A DNA stretch of 64,000 nucleotides from Pilatotrama ljubarskyi (Eukaryota > Basidiomycota > Agaricomycetes > Polyporales > Polyporaceae). The translations under genes and the position numbers were made by a program. The notes under the pieces were generated by a model. That model searched no databases. It was not told where the DNA came from and worked only from the letters and a program-made list of their open reading frames with translations. Positions 54,527 through 64,000 of this stretch are shown in pieces (positions within the stretch are counted from its first letter, which is position 1; each line of letters begins with the position of its first letter). The stretch spans positions 1,127,574 to 1,191,573 of the forward strand of contig MU277670.1 of the NCBI GenBank assembly GCA_022385805.1. Direction: 5' to 3'.

Positions 54527-57500
54527 TCAGTCTGACTCGCCACCATCGTTCCGCGCCACGGGTTTCTTGCGTGCAGCTAAGGAGGAGTGGGATTAGTAAC
54601 CGACAACGCTGTACAGACCAAGGCGCAACGTACTGCGTCGCGTCGCCCGCTTCTTGGCAATCGCCTTTCTGCCCTCGACGCGCTTCTGGAAGTCTTGATC
54701 CTCCTCGCCCTGGCGCCGGTTCTCTTCGAGTATCTGTCGTGTAGAGTTAGCAGAAGACTCGTAAGCGAGGGGCGACGGTACTCACGGCCTCAAACTCGTT
54801 GAGTTCCGCATCGGGCTTGTTCGCGGACTTGTTTGAGCGCGCCTTGGTGAGGATTTCCTGGAAACGCGTGTACACGGCCTCTTCGTGCAGCTTGTCGCGG
54901 TAGAACTGCAGGCCCTCGATGAGCTTCTTGACGGAGCGCTCGGACTTGAAGGGCAGGAGCGAGAGACAGAACGCGATGTCGCGCCATTGCCGGGGGTCGT
55001 CCGAGAGGCGGAACCGCTGGCAGAGCTTCTCGACGATGTTCTCTGCTTGTTTCTCCTGTAGCGTACGAAGAGTGTGAGATGCGGAGCGTGAGATGTATCG
55101 AGCATGCGTACTTTCTCGATGAAGGTGAAGATGTACTTCATCGTGCTCTGGAACGCCTCCTCGTCGATGGCGTGAGCGCCGACGGACAGGTGACTGATGA
55201 CTGTGGGGAGTGTCAGCCAGCGAACGGTGACGAAGGACGATGGACTCACCATCGGGCAAGTTGTTGTAGATGGCGTTGTCCTTTGTCGAAAGTTCGGCGA
55301 AGAACAACTTGGCGAGGTCCGATATCCGCTCGTCCTCGTCCTCGACGCACTTGGCCATCTCGCCCATCTGTCCTTTGACCTTGACCATGCCGTTGAGGAT
55401 AAGATGGGTGAGGACCATCAGCGTGTTCTTCTTGACGACCATGTCCGGGTCGCGCAGGCCCTTGTACAGCTCGTCGTTGCTCTCGTCGATGATGCTGCTG
55501 AAGGAGACTGCCACGTCGCCAAGCGCGATGACAATGTTGCTGCGGATGCTGGGGTCCTTGGACGTCTCGAGGATCTTGAACAGGAGGCGGTGGTTCTGCT
55601 CACAGAACTGCGAGCTAACGCAGAGGAATTTGCTGAAAGCGAGCGTTGCAGCCATGCGTAGTGTCCGATTCTGCAATGGAGGGACGTTGGTCTCGGAACG
55701 GCAGGATAGCGAGATGGCGTAGACGTACCTTGAACTTGTGTGGGCTGCCACATATGTGGACGAGCATAGGCCCGAAGGTCGCGAGGAGAGATTGGGAGCC
55801 GTACAGCAGCTCATGCTCGCGCATGGCCGCTATGCGCTCACCGATCTCGTCCTCCGCGTTCCCCGCGACCTGGTCGAGCTCTTCCTGCTCTTTGGCCTTG
55901 TCCGGTGCGCCCGCTCCGCCGATCTTCGACGCTGCATGTCTCACGTTAACATACGCTCCCTGGATTAGATTGTACGACCTACCCATCTCCTTCTCGTGCT
56001 TCTGCCGCTTCCACTCGCGTTCGACGAGCTCGAGGAACACGATTTGTTTAATCGCGACGTGTCCGACGACGAAGAGGAGCTGGCTGAGCTCGAAGGCGTC
56101 GCCAAGGTCCTTGCTACCGCTCGTCTGCGACGCCGACTTGGACGGTGATTGCTGGGACTTGGATGGCGAGTGCTGCGTAGGCTCGGGATCAGCGGCGTTG
56201 CCTTCTTCGTCCTCTTCCATCGCGTCAGGATCCTTGTCGAGCTGGGTCTGCAATTGCGAGCCGACTGTGGGCTTCTTCCCGAACACGCGACGAGCCAGAT
56301 TCTTGATGAGGTTGCCGCAGAGGACGTCGGGGCGCTCGCCGAGCGCGTAGACGGTGTTGATCGCCTGCTCGGCCATTGGAAACCACTCTTTGGAGCGACA
56401 AGGCCGCTCGAGTGCATCTTGGAGCTTGCGGAAGAGGGGATTTTCCATGTCGATGCGGAGGGTCTTGTCGAGGAGCGACCCCTTGACTTTCTTCACGCTG
56501 CCGTTTAGCCGTTGCAGCGCGACGCACGTGTACCGAGCTAGGGTCAAGTCACTCTGCGAGGGGCGGTCAGTACGAGCGGAGGAGCTCGGTTCTCCGATGC
56601 ATACCTTTCCTCGGTCGCCTAGGCCGACCTTCACGAGGGTCTCGACGCGATCTGCCACAACGCTGCGCTTCGCGAGCGCGAGCATACCAAGAATGATCAC
56701 CGCGCCTCGACGCTGCGCTCTTGGGAGCGGTCGCTCCGAGCCTACGAAGGCGAGGGGTCAACAGGGTCCCGAGCGAAGGGGAAGTGACTGCTTACTGTAG
56801 ACCTGCCAGAGCTTTGCGACGACGTCCTGGTGGATGTGGCCTTCCTCCATGAGCTGTCGCATCATCTCCTCAAGACTGGTGAGCTCCGCGAGGGTCGCGT
56901 CATACGTCATCCTGGACACGCGGTGAGTACGTCGCATGTGGTGAGAGGACGGAAGCGGGACGCACTCGATCATATTCTTTGCGATACGGTTAATCTGTGC
57001 CTTCGGGTCGAGGTTCTGGATGGGCTCAAAATACATCGTGCGGTAGCACTCGAGCAAGCGCGAGCGGACGCTCTTGAGCTCGCGGCCGTCCTCGGACGTC
57101 GCGTTATTGTCCTTGCTCCAAATGAGATGCAGCATCTTCTTGATGCCCACCTGTGTGCCCAGCGGTGAGCAAGCCGGCCCCGCGAGGGAAAGAGAAGACG
57201 AACCTCGGCAGCGTCGAATTTGTACTCGTACGTGACGCGGAAGAACTCCATCGCCTCGAGTACCTCGAGCTTGTTGGTGGATGCGAGGAGCTTCTGGACG
57301 GTCTTCATGCCCTCCTCGACGGTGCGGATGAATTCGAGCGCGTCGAGGCAGAACTTCTTCTTGAGCTTCGCCTCAAGGTGCTGGTTCTCGTTGAGCGCGC
57401 CGAGCGCGGCGGCCTCGTTCGTGAGCGCGGCGAGGTCGAGTTCGGACTTGCGCGGCTTCTTCTTCTTGGGCTTGCGCCGTTTGTTGGGCGCAGACATGGA

Positions 57501-59391
57501 GACGTCGCCGTCTTCGTCGGCTTCGTCCTCCTCTTCGTCGTCCTCGCCGTCGACGTCCATCTCGTCCGCGTCGCGACGTTTCCTAGAGATAGCGTCAGCA
57601 GGCGACATGCGATAATGTCTCGATCCGCTTACTTCCTGCGCTTCTTCTTCTCGCCGTCGCCGTTCTCGTCTTCGCCCAGACCCTCGTCTTCGTCTTCGTC
57701 TTCGTCCACCTGGCTGTCGTCATCGCCTTCCTCGCGCTCGACGGCCTTCCCAACCTCGCCCTCCATCTTCGCGAGGATAGCGGCCTCGTGCTCGTAGCGC
57801 TCCTTCCACTCGGTCTCGCTCAGGTAGCCGCCGTACATGCCGTACGGATGGGTGAGGATGAGCCGGACGAGGAGGCTGACGGCGGCCTTGCGCACGCCGG
57901 ACGCCTTGTCCTCGAGCGCGTCGACGGCGGCGCGGGCCATGGCGAGGCGCTGCTGGGGGAACTTGGCGTGGCAGTCGCAGAGGCGGGCGAGGGTCGCGAG
58001 GACCTTGACGCGGACGTAGGACGAGAGGTCGAGCGTGCGCTCGAGGAGGAGGTCGTACAGGCCGTTGATCTGCTTGAGCTGCTTCTCGCGGTCGCCACCG
58101 GCCTCGGCGAGACCGCCGCCTCCGCCGCCGCCGCCGCCTCCACCGCCGGGGCCGACGTCGCTCTCGAGGGTGTCTGCGAGCTCGCGGATGATGGCGCCAA
58201 TCACCTCGACGAGGGCCATGCGCATGGGGTAGGACTCGGAGTCGAGGTGGGCGAGGAGGAGGGCGAGCTGCTTGAGGAGCTGGCGGGGGGCGAGGTCGGC
58301 GTAGCGGACAAGGAAGCGGGAGAAGGCGCGGGGGCCCTTGGTGTCCTGGGCGGAGAATGTCTTGGCTGCAATCTCGCGGAGGATGTCGTCGCCGAGCTGG
58401 GGGTGGTCGAAGTCGCGGGCGAGGATGTTCAGGCACTCGGCCATGGGCTCGGAGAGGTGCTCGTAGTACTGGAGAGATTGCATGATGCTGATTTGGGCGG
58501 CGAGGGCGTGGCCTTGGTGCTTGACAGCGAGGCAGATGGCCTTGTAGACGCCGCGGCGGATTTCTGCGGACTTCATGTACTGCTCGTTCTCGGTGATGTG
58601 GTACACGGGGCGAACGACGCAGCTGCGAAACGAGGGTCAGCGAGGCGGTCATGGGCGCGACACGGAGACAGTCCAATGCCATCGAGAAAGGGCGCATACA
58701 GCCCGTGCATGCTTTCGCGGCAGGACGCGTTGCACGCGTAGAGGCTGGGGGGAGGCTACCGGCGGGGAAGAAAGACTGACTTGATAAATGTCTCCCTCTC
58801 GGCGCTGGTCTGCCATATGCGCTGCGCCTTCATGCGGAGGACCTTGGAGATGAGGTTGAGGGTGGGGGGGATCTGGTCTTGCCAGGACCACTCCTCGGGT
58901 GGCTTGCGGGCGGTCGAGCGGGATGTGGCGGCTTTGCCTCCGCGGCCCCGCCTGGGCTTGGGAGCGGGTGCGGGAGCGTCGTCGTCGCCTGAGGTCTTGA
59001 CCTTCTCTGCGGCGGAGACGAACCAGTGGAGGAGGAAGGCGTACATCTCGAGGGGCATCTTGTGTGCCATGAACGTCTGCTGGTCCTCCTCGTCAACGTC
59101 GCGGACGGTGGCCTCGATCTGGGCGTGGTAGGCGGAGGAGATGGAGTCAAGGATCTTGATCATGTGAGAGCCCTGGAGGGCGGCAGCGTGCTTGAGGAGA
59201 GAGCGGTAAGCGTCGAAGACATTGGGGTCGGTGATGGCGTCTGAGCTGTGTGCAAGGGCGTCGACGGCGGAGGAGAGGAGGGCAGCGAGGGCGGCGGGGT
59301 CGAGAGCGGAGACGTCGGACTCGTTGTCGATGTGGTAGGCGTCGACGTCCTGGAGAGCCTGGAGCTCGTCCTGCAGCTCAAACGAGTCCAT
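54527..59391 (-). CDS. CND1: Condensin complex subunit 1 (CAP-D2/Cnd1/Ycs4)
   Basis: HEAT-repeat subunit of the pentameric condensin complex that compacts mitotic chromosomes. The start MDSFELQDELQALQD at 59391 was chosen over an upstream ATG at 59433 because it matches the usual N-terminus. Conserved parts include ILDSISSAYHAQIEATV, VYHITENEQYMKSAEIRRGV, YEHLSEPMAECLNIL, YVRVKVLATLARL, GVRKAAVSLLVRLI, the SAAEIRLLF-like tail of the middle domain, and near the end SNIVIALGDVAVSF and LPDGESIV..LSVGAHAIDEEAF. The C-terminal exons encode EENRRQGEEDQDFQKRV and a basic end (RKKPVARNDGGESD). About ten introns. An acidic KKKRRK/EDDEEEDEADED region and a run of about a dozen glycines (near 58107-58155) are local peculiarities in a disordered loop. 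Divergent from the HNH relic. Confidence 0.95.
58107..58155 (-). repeat. Glycine-codon repeat in condensin subunit 1
   Basis: A GGC/GGA/GGT run coding for about twelve glycines between ESDVGP and LAEAGGD. Replication slippage would change the loop length without breaking frame. Confidence 0.8.
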
Positions 59392-59519
59392 CGCGGCGGA
59401 CGACAGAGCAGAGCAGAGCAGAGAGCGTGACACCCCAACGCGCGTCCAACCGCGTCGGTCACACCGCGTGCGTCACGTCACACCGGCCACGGGCGCTTCG
59501 GACGTGTGTTTCCGCGAGT

Positions 59520-60563
59520 CATGTCGCGACTGGCGAACCGCGAGAGCACGCCGCCGGCATTGCCTCCGTCGCTGCAAGAGTTCTTGGCTATGCCCTGCTC
59601 TACGCCCCCAACGACACCGCACGCGACGCTCTTGCACACGACATCCTCTCCTGCGCCCTCGTCCGTCCAGCCAGTCCACCTTCCTCTTCACGCGATGCCT
59701 ACCTGTTCATCAACCGATGAGCGTACCTTGCGAGCGATGATCGCCCGAATCATTCCTCTCTCATCCTCGCGCTCACCCCATACTCGTGCAGACACTGCTA
59801 CGCGACAACCACCGTTGCGTTTTCAATGGGGTCTGTTGTATGCGTGGTCTAATCCCCGTTGTTCCCTCCACAACCAAGGTAGCGTCCACCAATGTCACAC
59901 GGATCATCAGCCCATCGCTCTCCGCGAACATCGCCGGCGTCGTATCACCACATCTGGCGAAGGTGCGTACGCCCGTCTGATGTCTGACGCCCTTTGCTGA
60001 CTCCGCCATTGATGGTTTGAGTGGGCTAGCAGGAGCCATTGTTAGCGCTACGGAGGCTTCGACGCTCATGACGTGCTCGGTCAAGAGGCCTCTACAGCCG
60101 CAAGAATGCGTTCACGGCGTCCGCCGAAGCACACTGGTTGTGGGATCAACTCGAGATATGATTGACCCCTGCGACGGTATGCACGCCCGAGTCGCCTTCT
60201 AATCCGCGTCTTGCGACTGACGCATCGCGAACAGGATGCGCAACGTCAGACTATCCCCGACGCCTACGATGTCTCTCATTCTGGTGATGAGGTCATCGAC
60301 CTCGCCATTCGTAGCCTTGGCTCAACCGTCGGGTGGTCTTCAGGCACCTCCCGTACAACGGCGCGGTCATCCCCGCCCCTGACCCCTACGTTATCGACCT
60401 GCACGCCGCCTGCGCGAAGATCGCCAACATGTCGGGCGCGGCGGATATTCTCCTCGAGCTTTACAGGGATACGGAGGGCCTCGCGGTCATGAATCAGCCG
60501 AATGCTGCGTACGAGTTGAGCCGAGCTCTCAAATCGCTGCAGTTCGCCTCCGCTACTGTATAG
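59520..60563 (+). pseudogene. HNH-endonuclease-family gene, probably decayed
   Basis: Segments of an agaricomycete HNH-type family appear in order but in different frames: AAGIASVAARVLGYALLYAP (about 59550-59600), LLRDNHRCVFNGV (about 59792), a TNVTRIISPSLSANIAGVV block where the expected AHI histidine is missing (about 59890), RYGGFDAHDVLGQEAS (about 60050), NAFTASAEAHWLWDQLEI (about 60105), and a good C-terminal exon (60333-60563: HAACAKIANMSGAADILLEL, NAAYELSRALKSLQ). Between RYGG and NAFT the frame changes without a plausible intron, and a TGA follows LFINR near 59718. Some frame changes could still be introns, so a living gene is not excluded. Confidence 0.5.
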
Positions 60564-60798
60564 CAATGCTTGTATTCACTGCGTGTACTAGTACCATCAA
60601 GAGAGTCTCGCCCTCGACCTGTAACTACTGCTAGAACGGTTACATGTATCCATGTCGCGACGGTCCGAGGCAAACGCGAGAGTTGAACGGGTTGCACCGC
60701 GTCTGTCACGCTGCGCGTGTCACGTCACGGTGTGCCGTTTTGGAAGCGCGGGAGAGTTTGTCCGCGACCGCCATCTCCTCCGTCTCCGTGGTCCGAGA

Positions 60799-61174
60799 AT
60801 GGTACACGCCCTCGCTCGCTCTCTCTTTCGTTCTTGCTGACAACGCGAACAGATCATCCCTGTGCGCTGCTTCTCGTGCGGAAAGGTGGTGGGCGACAAG
60901 TGGAACGCGTACTTGGAGCTCCTCGCGAACGACGTCGCGGAAGGGTCAGTCCGCTCGTTTCTCTCCGTTTGTCGTGCTCGCTGACGGTGTGCAGAGATGC
61001 GCTGGACCAGCTCCAGCTGAAGCGGTACTGCTGCCGCCGCATGGTCCTCACCCACGTCGACCTCATCGAAAAGCTCCTGCATTACAACCGTCCGTCTCTT
61101 CCCCTCCTCCCGCTGCTTCCGTCTGACGCTCCTCCGCAGCGAACGAGCGCATACGTGACAAGCCCCGCGCGTGA
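60799..61174 (+). CDS. RPB10: RNA polymerase I/II/III subunit RPABC5 (Rpb10)
   Basis: Small zinc-binding subunit shared by the three nuclear RNA polymerases. Coding parts are 60799-60801 (only the ATG), 60853-60944, 60995-61089 and 61140-61174; total 225 nt, 74 aa, the normal size. The sequence begins [18 protein letters not shown] and carries the invariant CFSCGK and RYCCRRM cysteine pairs that bind zinc, then [15 protein letters not shown] and a short basic end. All three introns are about 50 bp with GT..AG borders (GTACAC, GTCAGT and GTCCGT donors). The protein is too short and too split for ordinary ORF finding. Confidence 0.95.
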
Positions 61175-62108
61175 TCTCCTCTCTGTATCTTCCTTTGCAT
61201 CGCTGTCGTCTCTCGCTCTCTATTCATCCCGTTCTCGTATCCTCGACCCTAGCTTTCGTTGCCCGCCTCTTCGCCCTCCCTCTCTCGAGCCAATCCTCAT
61301 CGGAGGCAGGCACGGCTCCAGCATCAAACGGCGCAGTACTAGAGTGTGAGGATAGAAAAGCGGAGATGCTCTTGCCGCGAACCGCGGCCTCAGAGTCCAG
61401 GTGAGAGCTTGCTACAGTCCATGCTGTCCGGCCAGAAGGTTCGGCTTCCTCTTGTATCGTCGGATTTGTATGTCGTAGGTGGAGAGCTATCTCAGCATTT
61501 GTTCCAGTCGCACATTTTGGCCGTTCCTTCCGCTAGAGTCCAATTAGGTGCGGAGGAATGTGGCCTCCGGAGTGGTCATCGATCACACTCACTCAGCATC
61601 CCGACGTGAGTGGAAGGCTGTATTTCACACCAGTGAGCGTTCCAGGGAGCATCTGTAGTCGTACGGGCATCGGTAGCCAATGCGTTCGTCGTTCGATATG
61701 TCAGGCGGAGAGTTTCCTCGTGAGGCAGTCAGGATCGTGGCGCGCGACCCGGGCGGGCGTTTCTCGACTGTTCTCCTCTTTGCTCTTCCTCCACCACGAC
61801 CACCACGGGCAGGTTGGAAAAAACACGACCGGCGGCATGAGTGCACCGAACTGTTTTTCCTCCTGGGCTTTGTGAGCACGCAGAGCTTACAAACTCGCTC
61901 GAAGCTGCCTTACTCAGCCGTCTTTTCCGTCTTTCCGGGACCGCACTCCGCCTCTGCTGCCTGCAGATCGTCGTCGCTTCTACGTTCTTCCGCCCTCGCG
62001 CACCTCCGCTATAAAGCCCGCCTCGCCATGCCTCCCGCTCGTCGTCAGCATCCCCCGCCTCTTGTCGTCGCGCCCCCTCCCTCTTCCTCGTAGTAGCCAA
62101 CGCACGCT
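61175..62108. other. Intergenic region, promoter of the OYE-family gene
   Basis: No gene called; the frame 61680-62093 has no domain. CTATAAAG at 62009-62016, 93 bp upstream of the ATG at 62109, is a likely TATA box. Confidence 0.5.
62009..62016 (+). promoter_or_regulatory. TATA box of the OYE-family gene
   Basis: CTATAAAG 93 bp before the start codon at 62109, followed by a pyrimidine-rich leader (CCCTCCCTCTTCCTC). Confidence 0.6.
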
Positions 62109-63456
62109 ATGGCCGCGCCCCAGTTCAACCGCCCCGCGCCCAGCACTTCCTACTTCACGCCCGCACAGTATCCTCCCGCGGGTACCGCGTTCGACCCTCA
62201 ACCCGATGGCAAGCCCATCCCCACGCTCTTCAAGCCCTTGAAGATCCGCGGAGTCGAGTTCCAGAACCGTATCTGGGTACGTTCCTCGTTCTGTGCTCAT
62301 CCGCGTGCGAACACGCGCTCACGCTTCGTCCCTCGGCAGCTTTCGCCTCTCTGCCAGTACTCGTCAGATAACGGCGTCATCCAAGAGTGGCAGCATGCGC
62401 ATCGTATGTCCCTTCTGTCCATCCTCTTCTAACGTCCTGCTCACGTCCCGCGCAGTCGGCGGTATCTTCACGCGCGGACCCGGCCTGACCATCGTCGAAG
62501 CCACCGCCGTCCTCCCCGAGGGCCGCATCACCCCCGAAGACGCCGGCATCTGGAACGACGAGCAGGCCGCCGCCTGGGCCAAGATCGTCGAGTTCGCCCA
62601 CTCCCAGGGCCAGAAGATCGGCATTCAGCTCGCCCACGCCGGCCGCAAGGCCTCTACCCTCGCGCCCTTCGTCAACATGGGCCGCGTCGCCGACGAGGCC
62701 GCCGGCGGCTGGCCCGACGACGTCTGGGGCCCCAGCGCCATCCCGTTCAACGACCAGTTCCCGAAGCCGAAGGAGCTCACGAAGGAGGGCATCAAGCGCC
62801 TCGTCAAGGGCTTCGTGGAGGCCGCGAAGCGTGCGGTCCGCGCTGGCTTCGACGTTGTCGAGGTGCACGGCGCGCACGGGTACCTCATCAGCTCGTTCCT
62901 CTGCCCGACGAGCAACCAGCGCACGGACGAGTACGGCGGCAGCTTCGAGAACCGGATCCGCTTCCCCCTCGAGGTCGTCGACGCCGTCCGCGCCGTCATC
63001 CCGCCCGACATGCCCCTCTTCTTCCGTGTCTCCGCGTCCGAGTGGCTCGAGGAGGTCTTCCCCGACCAGCCCTCGTGGCGCTCCGAGGACACCGTCCGCC
63101 TCGCTGGCATCCTCGCCGAGCACGGCGTCGACCTCATCGACGTGTCCTCGAGCGGAAACCACCCCGCACAGAAGATCAAGACCGGCCCCGCTTACCAGGC
63201 GCACTTCTCCGAGGCCGTCAAGAAGGCGCACGGCGACAAGATCCTCGTCGGCGCCGTCGGCTCGATCAACGACGGCAAGCTCGCGCAGTCGGTGCTCGAC
63301 AAGGGCCAGGCGGACGTCATCTTCGTCGGCCGCATGTTCCAGAAGAACCCCGGTCTCGTATGGACGTTCGCGGATGACCTCGGCGTCGAGATCCACGTTG
63401 CCGGACAGATTGCTTGGGGCTTCCGCGGGCGCGCGAAGCCAGTCGCGAACAAGTGA
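62109..63456 (+). CDS. NADPH dehydrogenase, Old Yellow Enzyme family (YqjM-like)
   Basis: FMN-dependent ene-reductase that reduces activated C=C bonds with NADPH. Exons 62109-62276, 62340-62403 and 62456-63456 (introns 63 and 52 bp) give 410 aa. The barrel shows LFKPLKIRGVEFQNRIW, then LSPLCQYSSDNG (the Cys that tunes FMN in the YqjM subgroup), GLTIVEATAVLPEGR, IQLAHAGRKAS, VEVHGAHGYLISSFLCP (His-x2-His substrate pair HGAH), NQRTDEYGGSFENRIRF, VGAVGSIND and DVIFVGRMFQKNP (phosphate binding). This is the thermophilic-like class III layout rather than yeast OYE. No signal peptide; cytosolic. Probably detoxifies enones or lignin-derived quinones, but no substrate can be assigned from sequence. 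Confidence 0.95.
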
Positions 63457-64000
63457 GTTGCTCTCGTGCTTGTAACTCACCAATGGTGACGCTCACACCT
63501 CGCCGCAGGATGTAATGGACCTGCATTCGGACTGAGTTTAGTAGAGGTAGACGGACTATCGTAATGTACACCTAGAGTATAGAAAGAACTCAGGATCTCA
63601 TTGTAGGCTTTGACATGAAGGCGACCTGGCGCGCCCGGCCTCGTCGCGCGCGTACATCACCGTTCGTAGTACTATCATGGCCCCAGTGTTCGAACACTGG
63701 GAATAAAACATCGAATAGCTCCCCATCCTCCAGTCCGATAAGCTTCAAAATTCATACAGACATGTGCACTTTATGTTGCAATGTTCCTGGAACGTTTGGT
63801 GTACCAGCGCGAGATACACGGTATGTACTGCTGGGTATCTGGGTCGGGATAGACGCAGTTTACTACTATCATGGACCCAGTGTTCGAACGGGGCCCAATG
63901 TTCGAACGTTTCCGCTGTAGCCCTTGCACACCACACCCGATAACCTCTCAAATTTACAGGTTGTTTGCTGGGCATCCCATGAACATCCTTGAACAAGAAG
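63457..64000. other. Right flank, no gene seen
   Basis: Contains the 3' region of the OYE-family gene and a group of short palindromic repeats (annotated separately). Frames at 63615-63920 and 63745-63996 look accidental. Confidence 0.45.
63671..63909. repeat. Short palindromic repeat group (CCCARTGTTCGAAC)
   Basis: A 25-bp direct repeat (ACTATCATGG.CCCAGTG.., one mismatch) occurs at 63671 and 63865. In the first copy it runs into a perfect 20-bp palindrome at 63682-63701 (CCCAGTGTTC and its reverse complement). A further copy of the core, CCCAATGTTCGAAC, begins at 63894. The spacing of about 194 bp and the palindromic core suggest remnants of a small inverted-repeat element, though no complete element with target duplication could be drawn. 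Confidence 0.6.

Noticed and set aside
57720..58697. 325-codon Arg/Pro-rich minus frame overlapping condensin
   Set aside because: Shadow of the condensin coding frame in GC-rich DNA; only the other frame shows HEAT-repeat conservation.
62028..62093. 21-codon upstream ORF before the OYE-family start
   Set aside because: Its ATG lies only about 12 bp after the TATA box, so it is probably upstream of the transcription start and not in the mRNA.

Overview
The window looks like a chromosomal segment of an agaricomycete (basidiomycete) fungus, most like a wood-decay Polyporales-type genome. The basis is GC-rich sequence, many short spliceosomal introns (mostly 50-70 bp, GT..AG), a GH10 endoxylanase, F-box proteins, single-pass membrane proteins of a basidiomycete type and an intron-rich eukaryotic housekeeping set. 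No rRNA, tRNA, CRISPR array, prophage or bacterial-style operon was seen. Most genes were reconstructed by hand-splicing. Exon borders are given where reading frame, splice consensus and family conservation agree.

Layout. 0.5-1.8 kb: a low-complexity Ser/Pro-rich protein (minus). 1.8-12.9 kb: about 11 kb with almost no supportable gene, holding a 705-bp non-autonomous DNA transposon with near-perfect terminal inverted repeats, an old tandem duplication, and one weak small ORF. 12.9-20.5 kb: an F-box protein, the 60S export adaptor NMD3, a short-chain dehydrogenase (SDR) and a GH10 xylanase whose conserved catalytic region can only be spliced cleanly with a 2-nucleotide exon. 21.9-30.0 kb: one very large ZNFX1/Hrr1-type gene (tandem CCCH fingers, SF1 helicase, NF-X1 repeats, RZ finger). 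30.2-32.3 kb: a second F-box protein.

33.8-47.6 kb: a cluster of SDR paralogues on both strands. Four are intact and three are broken relics, among them a head-to-head pair of pseudogenes and a promoter joined to an antisense 5' fragment. With the copy at 17.6 kb there are eight copies, and all five intact ones share a five-exon structure. Two tandem single-pass membrane protein genes are embedded among them. 48.6-51.4 kb: a small zinc-finger ORF and a Cys-cluster/coiled-coil gene whose main exon has no ATG of its own. 51.4-63.5 kb is dense housekeeping: a PIP5-kinase (Mss4-like) convergent with condensin subunit 1 (CAP-D2), a decayed HNH-family gene, RPB10 whose first coding exon is only the ATG, and an Old Yellow Enzyme-family oxidoreductase. 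The right edge carries a palindromic short-repeat group.

The conserved genes serve ribosome export, RNA polymerase assembly, chromosome condensation, phosphoinositide signalling and RNA-based silencing, and look like an ordinary syntenic block. The SDR cluster, the transposon region and the pseudogenes are the accessory, fast-changing part.
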